Origin: ZLKRG08 sp963977625
Lineage (GTDB): Bacteria; Actinomycetota; Actinomycetes; Nanopelagicales; Nanopelagicaceae
NCBI GenBank assembly: GCA_963977625.1
Contig: CAXBPX010000040.1
Coordinates: forward strand, 1 to 10,769
Direction: 5' to 3'
DNA: 10,769 bases
Shown here: piece after piece, positions 6,238-10,769 of the stretch
Layout: every line of letters begins with the position of its first letter
How positions within the stretch are numbered: position 1 is the first letter of the stretch
Notes under the pieces: model-generated
Told to the model about the DNA's origin: nothing
The model's input: only the letters and a program-made list of their open reading frames with translations
The model's database searches: none
Position numbers and translations under genes: made by a program

Positions 6238-7546
6238 TTTGGGAAAGCTTGGTGCAAAATATTGGCGACTCTGGTCGGCATCTGCAATTTCCAATTTAGG
6301 TGACGGAATCACCAGCGTTGCATACCCATGGCTAGCATCTGCCGTAACTAGATCACCACTACTAATTGCCATTGTGGGATTTGCATCTAGATTACCTTGG
6401 TTGGTCTTTACTTTATTTGCTGGAGTTATTTCTGATCGATTTGATCGTAGAAAAATTATCTTACGTATGGATTTAGTGCGTGGCTTCTTAACAGTAATAG
6501 TCGCAATAGTTGTGATGTGGAAGCAAGATTCACTACCTAAACTAAATGATTTAGCTGGCGGGTTAACTGTTGAAACTAATTATTTTCTTTATTTTGTGCT
6601 GGTTACTACTGCGCTACTTTTTGGCCTTGCAGAAGTGCTAAGAGATAACACGGCCCAAACAATTTTGCCCTCAATCGTGGACAAAGAAAATCTAGAGAAA
6701 GCCAATGGTCGGCTTTGGACGGCAGAGTCACTGACCAATACCTTTATTGGTCCACCACTTGGCAGCTTTATTATTGGTATCGCTATCTTTTTACCGTTCT
6801 GGTTTGATGCGGCAAGTTTCTTTATATCAGTAGCTTTAATTGCATCAATCGCAGGCTCATTTAAAGCGGTAACTGAAACACCTACCACCAAAATTAATTT
6901 CCGAGCCGATATCAAAGAAGGCTTTACCTGGCTTTGGAACCATAAGTTTTTCCGAAATTTAGCGATTATTTTAGGTCTACTAAATTTTACTGGAACTTTG
7001 GTTGGCGCCACTTATATTCTCTTTGCCCAAGAAGTCTTGAAAGTTGATGTAAGAATTTTCGCAATTCTAGGAATTGCAGGTGCCGTGGGTGGATTAATAG
7101 GAAGTTCATTCGGTGAGAAAATTTCCAAACGTCTGGGTAGCGGCCCTACTCTGAGATTTGCATTAATTGCGGGTCCAGTTGGTGCGATTATTATTGGTTT
7201 AACTCATTCATGGATCGTGGTTTTTATTGTCACTGCATTTGAATCACTCAGCGCGGTGCTCTGGAATTTAATTACCGTTTCACTTCGTCAAAGTGTGATT
7301 CCATCGCATCTAATCGGTCGAGTAAATTCTGTATATAGATTTTTTGGTTGGGGCACAATTCCACTTGGCATGATTTTTGGTGGTGCAATTGTTTCGCTGT
7401 TGCAAAACTTTGTAATTAGAGAGTACGCACTTAGAGCGCCATATTTAATTTCAGCCCTTATTGGTACGGTGCTATTTATTTTTGCCGCACCATTTTTAAC
7501 AACTGCCCGTATTGATGCCGTCAAGGGTGAAGCCACCGAAAAATAA
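6230..7546 (+). CDS. MFS transporter, MFS_3/EntS-like exporter (second of a tandem pair)
   Basis: A 438-residue paralogue of the preceding gene. Aligned landmarks: LWSASAISNLGDGI (14-27), TRSPLLIAIVGFASRLPWLVF (40-60), a full motif A SDRFDRRK (68-75), NLEKANGRL (154-162) and FIGPPLGS (172-179). It is about 35 residues longer, partly from a hydrophilic insert at about 98-117 between helices 3 and 4. It is predicted to export a small molecule, and nothing shows which. The start is ATG in an ATGAGTAA overlap with the upstream stop. The nearest purine-rich SD (AGGAGA, 6207-6212) is 17 nt away, too far for ordinary initiation, so translation is probably coupled. No alternative in-frame start exists between that SD and the ATG. 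Confidence 0.88.
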   Translation: MSNLGKLGAKYWRLWSASAISNLGDGITSVAYPWLASAVTRSPLLIAIVGFASRLPWLVFTLFAGVISDRFDRRKIILRMDLVRGFLTVIVAIVVMWKQDSLPKLNDLAGGLTVETNYFLYFVLVTTALLFGLAEVLRDNTAQTILPSIVDKENLEKANGRLWTAESLTNTFIGPPLGSFIIGIAIFLPFWFDAASFFISVALIASIAGSFKAVTETPTTKINFRADIKEGFTWLWNHKFFRNLAIILGLLNFTGTLVGATYILFAQEVLKVDVRIFAILGIAGAVGGLIGSSFGEKISKRLGSGPTLRFALIAGPVGAIIIGLTHSWIVVFIVTAFESLSAVLWNLITVSLRQSVIPSHLIGRVNSVYRFFGWGTIPLGMIFGGAIVSLLQNFVIREYALRAPYLISALIGTVLFIFAAPFLTTARIDAVKGEATEK

Positions 7547-7547
7547 T

Positions 7548-7565
7548 CCAGATAAGCCAGATAAG
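7548..7565 (+). repeat. Tandem 9-bp direct repeat (two copies)
   Basis: CCAGATAAG occurs twice in tandem immediately after the stop of the second MFS gene and is followed by a further partial copy (TAAG). It may be a slippage product or a tandem binding site. Confidence 0.7.
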
Positions 7566-7599
7566 TAAGAAAATTTAAATTGTTATCAGAGCGTTATCG

Positions 7600-7687
7600 A
7601 ATGGCCCATTAACACCGCAAAACTCGTTGATTTATTGCACTTATTAGGCGAGGATTACCCAACTGCAGTTTGCGAGGGAGTCGACTC
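7600..7687. promoter_or_regulatory. Leader of the binding-protein gene with three short dyads
   Basis: Three inverted repeats lie in the 192-bp gap before the binding protein: AATGG-C-CCATT (7600-7610), the perfect decamer AACTGCAGTT (7661-7670) and the perfect decamer GAGTCGACTC (7678-7687). The two decamers are 17 bp apart centre to centre, not an integral number of helical turns. They could be operators, but short palindromes also arise by chance. I could not find a convincing -35/-10 pair in the gap, so the transcription start is unplaced. Confidence 0.35.
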
Positions 7688-7717
7688 TTCACAAGCTGCT
7701 AACAACCCACACCCTCG
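7673..7717 (+). other. Possible RNA stem in the binding-protein 5' leader
   Basis: CGAGGG (7673-7678) is complementary to CCCTCG (7712-7717), which ends 11 nt before the SD. The pairing would enclose the second palindrome. A fold near the SD could affect translation or mRNA stability. It matches no riboswitch class I recognise, and a 6-bp pairing alone is weak evidence. Confidence 0.25.
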
Positions 7718-7738
7718 GTGGTGAAAAAAGGAGAATAA

Positions 7739-9580
7739 ATGAAGGTAACACGCGTAAAGATCGCGGTTGCTGCTGTAGCTGCACTTGCATTGGGAACCAC
7801 AATGCTTTCACCAGCACAATCAGCAACACGTTCTACCGTGATTCTGCATGAGACCAACCCAATTACTGGTCTTAACTGCGGTATGTCAGCAACAAACTCA
7901 ACTACTTGCGCAGCTGTAAGTTATTTACAAGGTGCAGGTTTCTACTACTACAACAACAAGAAGGAAGTTGTTCCAAATACAGTCTTCGGTTCATACAAGA
8001 TTGTTAAGAACACTAAGACTGACTTCCGTGTTCAGTACACCGTAAACCCAGGCCGCGTTTGGTCTGATGGTGTGCCAATCACTGGTGTTGATCTACTTCT
8101 ATCACACGTTCTATCTAGCAGCGCATACTCAGTTGCAGCTGGTCTAGGTGATCCACAAAGCAAGACTGCAAAGCCTGCTTTCGAATCACTTGGTTATGGT
8201 GGAACTTATGACGATAACGTAGTTGGAGAGCCAGAACTTTCTGCAGACCAAATGAAGGTCACTATTCGTTACAAGATGCCAATCGCTAACTGGGATCTAC
8301 AAGGCCCTGGCCCAAGCCCAGTTCACACCATGATTCAAATCAATGATGGTGATACCAAGCTTGGCACAGTTGCAGAAGGAAATGCCGCAAAGGCGAAGTT
8401 CCTTGCAGCTTTCAATGCTAAAGATTCAACAGTGCTTAAGGCACTTGGCAAAATCTGGACCAATTCATACACCATCACAACTGTTAACTCATCAACCAAC
8501 CCACTACTTCTTGTAGGTAACGGTGGATACATTATTGATAGCGCAGTTGCAAAGACTTCAGTAACACTTAAGAAGAATGCAAAGTACAACTCAGGTCCAG
8601 CGCTACAAGGCGACATTGATACCGTTGTATTCAAGTTCATCGGTGACGGTACTGCGGCAGCACAAGCACTTGCTAACGGCGAGCTTGATGTTTATGCAGG
8701 ACAAGCAACTGCTGACGGTGTAGCAAAGCTAAAGGCAATCAAGGGCGTAAACGTCGTTGGTAAAGAAGAAGTTGCTTACGAGCACTGGGATCTTCACTAT
8801 GACACCGTTCCTGGAGAAGACCCATACACAGGTCTCTTCTCTGTTAAGGATGGCGCTAAGTCATTAGCACTTCGTCGAGCATTCCTACTTGGAATTCCTC
8901 GCGGAGAAATCATGAGCAAGTTAATTGCACCTATCAACGGTGTAACAAAGCCAATTCAATCAACTTGGTTAGCACCAGGATCTGCTGCTTACGATAAGTT
9001 GGTTGCATCAAATGGATCTTCTTACTACTCACAAGGTACTCAAGAAGAACGCAACAAGCGCGCACTTGGTTTGGTACAGAAGTACTATCCAGACGTGCTT
9101 AAGAATCCACTAAAAGTTAACGTTCTTGTTCCAGGTAACAACCCACGCCGTGCAGCAGAATTCGCACTTGCAAAGGCAAACTTGGCAAAGATCGGTTTTG
9201 ATCTAGTTGGCGATGTACGTACCGACTGGCCATCACTGCTTGGAAATTCAAAGTATGACGTTTACTTCTTCGCATGGGTTGCATCAGCTGTAACTCAGAA
9301 GCAGTCATCTGAAAACTTCATCACCAACGGTGGAAATAACATTCTTGGTTACTCAAATTCAACAGTTGACTCAATCATCGGAACACTAGATGTTCCAATG
9401 TCAACCAATGCATTAGTAAACAAGTACATCCAGATTGAGCGTCTAACAAATGCTGACGCAGTTACAATCGGTGTATTCATCCACCCAGGTATCCTTGCGG
9501 TTAACGAAAACCTAAAGGGCATCAAGCCAAGCCCACTATCACCACAGATGGTGTGGAACTACTGGGAGTGGAAGTACTAA
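7739..9580 (+). CDS. Family 5 extracellular solute-binding protein of a peptide-type ABC importer
   Basis: A complete 613-residue SBP_bac_5 protein. A Sec signal peptide is visible: KVTRVK, a hydrophobic Ala/Val-rich core (8-19), and a signal peptidase I site at about A26-Q27-S28. There is no lipobox, and the only two cysteines (C47, C57) are near the mature N-terminus, possibly a disulfide. Family landmarks are VWSDGVPITGVDLL (107-120), LANGELDVYAG (311-321), LRRAFLLGIPRGEIM (378-392) and KYDVYFFAWVA (505-515). It should capture peptides or another oligomeric nutrient outside the membrane for the permease downstream. The ATG has a strong SD (AAAGGAG, 5-nt spacing). Codon use is strikingly biased: 39 of 43 Lys codons are AAG, with C-ending Asn, Tyr and Phe codons favoured, indicating high expression. 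Confidence 0.93.
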   Translation: MKVTRVKIAVAAVAALALGTTMLSPAQSATRSTVILHETNPITGLNCGMSATNSTTCAAVSYLQGAGFYYYNNKKEVVPNTVFGSYKIVKNTKTDFRVQYTVNPGRVWSDGVPITGVDLLLSHVLSSSAYSVAAGLGDPQSKTAKPAFESLGYGGTYDDNVVGEPELSADQMKVTIRYKMPIANWDLQGPGPSPVHTMIQINDGDTKLGTVAEGNAAKAKFLAAFNAKDSTVLKALGKIWTNSYTITTVNSSTNPLLLVGNGGYIIDSAVAKTSVTLKKNAKYNSGPALQGDIDTVVFKFIGDGTAAAQALANGELDVYAGQATADGVAKLKAIKGVNVVGKEEVAYEHWDLHYDTVPGEDPYTGLFSVKDGAKSLALRRAFLLGIPRGEIMSKLIAPINGVTKPIQSTWLAPGSAAYDKLVASNGSSYYSQGTQEERNKRALGLVQKYYPDVLKNPLKVNVLVPGNNPRRAAEFALAKANLAKIGFDLVGDVRTDWPSLLGNSKYDVYFFAWVASAVTQKQSSENFITNGGNNILGYSNSTVDSIIGTLDVPMSTNALVNKYIQIERLTNADAVTIGVFIHPGILAVNENLKGIKPSPLSPQMVWNYWEWKY

Positions 9581-9599
9581 GAGCTTAAACACTCTTAGT
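9576..9599 (+). other. RNA hairpin 1 after the binding-protein gene, spanning its stop codon
   Basis: ACTAAGAG (9576-9583) and CTCTTAGT (9592-9599) form an 8-bp perfect stem with an 8-nt loop. The stem includes the TAA stop. There is no U-tract, so it is more likely an mRNA-stabilising element than a terminator. Confidence 0.6.
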
Positions 9600-9600
9600 G

Positions 9601-9617
9601 ACTAACTTTTAGTTAGT
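9601..9617 (+). other. RNA hairpin 2 after the binding-protein gene
   Basis: ACTAACT (9601-9607) and AGTTAGT (9611-9617) form a 7-bp stem with a three-base loop. It is AT-rich and weak alone. TTAGT-G-ACTAA (9595-9605) offers a competing pairing with hairpin 1. Confidence 0.5.
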
Positions 9618-9621
9618 TAAA

Positions 9622-9668
9622 ACAGGGGTGGCACATAGGAATTTACTTTCTATGTGCCACTTTCCTGT
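9622..9668 (+). terminator. Strong hairpin between binding protein and permease genes (attenuating terminator)
   Basis: GTGGCACATAG (9628-9638) pairs perfectly with CTATGTGCCAC (9650-9660), extended inward by three pairs, one a G-T, to a 5-nt loop. It is extended outward, across a small internal loop, by ACAGG (9622-9626) with CCTGT (9664-9668). The stem is the strongest in the window. Only three T residues follow the core, so termination is probably partial, letting some transcripts reach the permease. Confidence 0.75.
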
Positions 9669-9673
9669 ATAGT
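9668..9673 (+). promoter_or_regulatory. Possible internal -10 box before the permease
   Basis: TATAGT matches the -10 consensus at five of six positions directly after the hairpin, 38 nt before the permease start. No acceptable -35 is found, so a secondary promoter is only a possibility. Confidence 0.25.
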
Positions 9674-9711
9674 CACCTTGATATTCATCGCGGAATAAGT
9701 AAAGGAATCAC

Positions 9712-10769
9712 GTGTTCGCTTACATCATGCGCCGCCTGGGCGTTTTGGCTGTAATTCTCTTTGGCTCAAGCTTTATTCTCTACAACTTATCTGCTATTTC
9801 GGCTGATCCATTAGCTGAGCTCAAAACCAGCACCGATCCAAATCGCGACTACTTAATTGCAGATCTAACTCGCGAACTTCAATTAGATGTGCCCCCACCA
9901 GCAAGATATTTTCTTTGGTTAAAAGGTGTGTTGGGGCTATTTATCGGTAAACCTAATTTTGGCATGACCCGCGAACATGCAACTGTAGCTTCAGAATTAT
10001 CACGAGCAATTCCAATCACAATCCGTTTGGTGCTTGCCGCAACCATCATTGCCATCGTGCTTGGCATCATGATCGGAATCATCACCGCGCTTCGTCAATA
10101 TAGTCGCTTTGATTATTCTGCAACATTTTTCAGTTTCTTAATGCTCTCGCTTCCAGTTTTCTGGGTGGCAGTGCTATTAAAAGAGTATCTTGCAATCTCA
10201 TTCAATAACTTTTTAGCAAATCCCACCGTTCCGGTCTCTTGGCTACTTGGATTTGGTCTAGTGGGAGCACTTTTCTGGTCCTCACTATTTGGGGGCACCC
10301 GCAAGAGATTCTGGAGCATTTTCGCTTCAGTATTAATCGGAACCATGGTTTTAATTAAAGTTTTAGACTTACTAAATTGGTTCTTAGAACCGCGCTTGGG
10401 TCCAATTGTGGTGACTTTGATTTCAGTTGGCATCGCTTACGGAATCACTCAATTGTCTGTTGGTATTTCAAATAAGCAAGCATTGAAAGCTTCGCTAACC
10501 ATGTCTGCCCTAACTTTAGTCTTCTACTATCCGGTTAATTTTATATTCAAACAAAAAATGAATATCTGGATTTTGTTAGCTTTATTAATTGTGACAATTG
10601 CAATTGCCACTGTGGTTGCGATTTCATACTCAAAAATTGATCGTGGCCCAATAATTCGCACCACCATTTTAACTTCGGTGTTATCAGCATTTTTTGTGTT
10701 GGTCGATAAATTTATGTATACCTGGTCGCCATATATGCAGACTGACGCTATTAATTATCGTCCGGTTCC
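9712..10769 (+). CDS. DppB-type ABC transporter permease with a large membrane insertion, partial (runs off the right edge)
   Basis: Open from a GTG at 9712 to the edge (352 codons, no stop). The start is supported by AAGGA (9702-9706), 5 nt upstream. The N-terminus MRRLGVLAVILFGSSFILY (6-24) and the following ISADPLAEL are typical of DppB/OppB peptide permeases. Residues about 100-160 (TIRLVLAATIIAIVLG, then SLPVFWVAVLL) are the next conserved helices. An ordinary DppB is about 310-340 residues and would by now have shown its EAA loop. Here, from about 177 to 331, there are roughly six additional hydrophobic segments, near 177-193, 200-221, 231-250, 257-279, 284-305 and 313-331. The EAA loop must lie beyond the window. 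It partners the upstream binding protein; ATPases and a DppC-type subunit are expected downstream. Lysine is mostly AAA (10 of 12), unlike the binding protein. Confidence 0.88.
   Translation, partial: MFAYIMRRLGVLAVILFGSSFILYNLSAISADPLAELKTSTDPNRDYLIADLTRELQLDVPPPARYFLWLKGVLGLFIGKPNFGMTREHATVASELSRAIPITIRLVLAATIIAIVLGIMIGIITALRQYSRFDYSATFFSFLMLSLPVFWVAVLLKEYLAISFNNFLANPTVPVSWLLGFGLVGALFWSSLFGGTRKRFWSIFASVLIGTMVLIKVLDLLNWFLEPRLGPIVVTLISVGIAYGITQLSVGISNKQALKASLTMSALTLVFYYPVNFIFKQKMNIWILLALLIVTIAIATVVAISYSKIDRGPIIRTTILTSVLSAFFVLVDKFMYTWSPYMQTDAINYRPV

Noticed and set aside
6589..7011. A 140-codon minus-strand open frame inside the second MFS gene
   Set aside because: It is fully contained in a well-supported gene, has low-complexity composition typical of an antisense shadow, and shows no family motif.
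7739..9580. Horizontal acquisition of the binding protein because of its different codon use
   Set aside because: The bias is of the type expected for a highly expressed native gene (AAG, AAC, TTC, TAC preference), and the partner permease has ordinary local codon use.
9879..10433. Two minus-strand open frames under the permease
   Set aside because: The plus strand is open throughout with clear DppB motifs and hydrophobic segments; the antisense peptides are Met/Ile- or Lys/Asn-rich shadows.
1..10769. CRISPR array, tRNA, rRNA, insertion sequence or prophage
   Set aside because: No regularly spaced repeats, no recognisable cloverleaf or rRNA segment, no transposase or integrase, and no long terminal inverted repeats were seen by eye.

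Overview
The window looks like chromosome of an AT-rich actinobacterium, most plausibly a streamlined freshwater lineage such as the acI/Nanopelagicales group. This is inferred from low GC, intergenic gaps that are short or absent, several TTG/GTG starts, SD-less starts preceded by a TAnnnT box, and actinobacterial flavours of the LLM oxidoreductase, DUF4389 protein and MFS exporters. No 16S or other strict taxonomic marker is present, so the assignment is tentative.

Layout. Positions 1-217 (minus) hold the 5' end of a homocysteine S-methyltransferase-type gene, divergent from a complete class II histone-deacetylase-fold amidohydrolase (285-1397, plus). Converging on that gene, with a 61-bp tail-to-tail overlap, is a three-gene minus-strand operon: DUF4389 membrane protein (3440-2853), LLM flavin oxidoreductase (2853-1828) and an SSAT-like GNAT acetyltransferase (1831-1337). 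Each junction in it overlaps (1 bp, then 4 bp). A 113-bp divergent region separates this operon from cysK-cysE (3554-4990, plus), the last two steps of cysteine synthesis. After a 35-bp gap come two overlapping paralogous MFS_3-type exporters (5026-7546). A 192-bp leader with several dyads precedes a strongly codon-biased family 5 solute-binding protein (7739-9580). Three consecutive hairpins follow it. The window ends inside the cognate DppB-type permease (from 9712), which carries about six extra hydrophobic segments where an ordinary DppB is short.

How the genes may work together. The cys pair and the homocysteine methyltransferase fragment make this a sulfur amino acid neighbourhood. The binding protein and permease form a peptide-type ABC importer continuing off the right edge, with the hairpin block able to set the binding protein:permease ratio. 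The amidohydrolase and the SSAT-like acetyltransferase have opposite predicted chemistries (acyl-amide hydrolysis versus N-acetylation), so an acetylpolyamine-type cycle is possible but unproven.

Most notable points: the expanded permease, the compact CysE with an aromatic-Ile tail, cysK and cysE sharing one reading frame across TAA-AAA-TTG, the near-identical leaderless start boxes of two unrelated genes, and the secreted binding protein without a lipobox. I saw no mobile element, CRISPR array, tRNA or rRNA.
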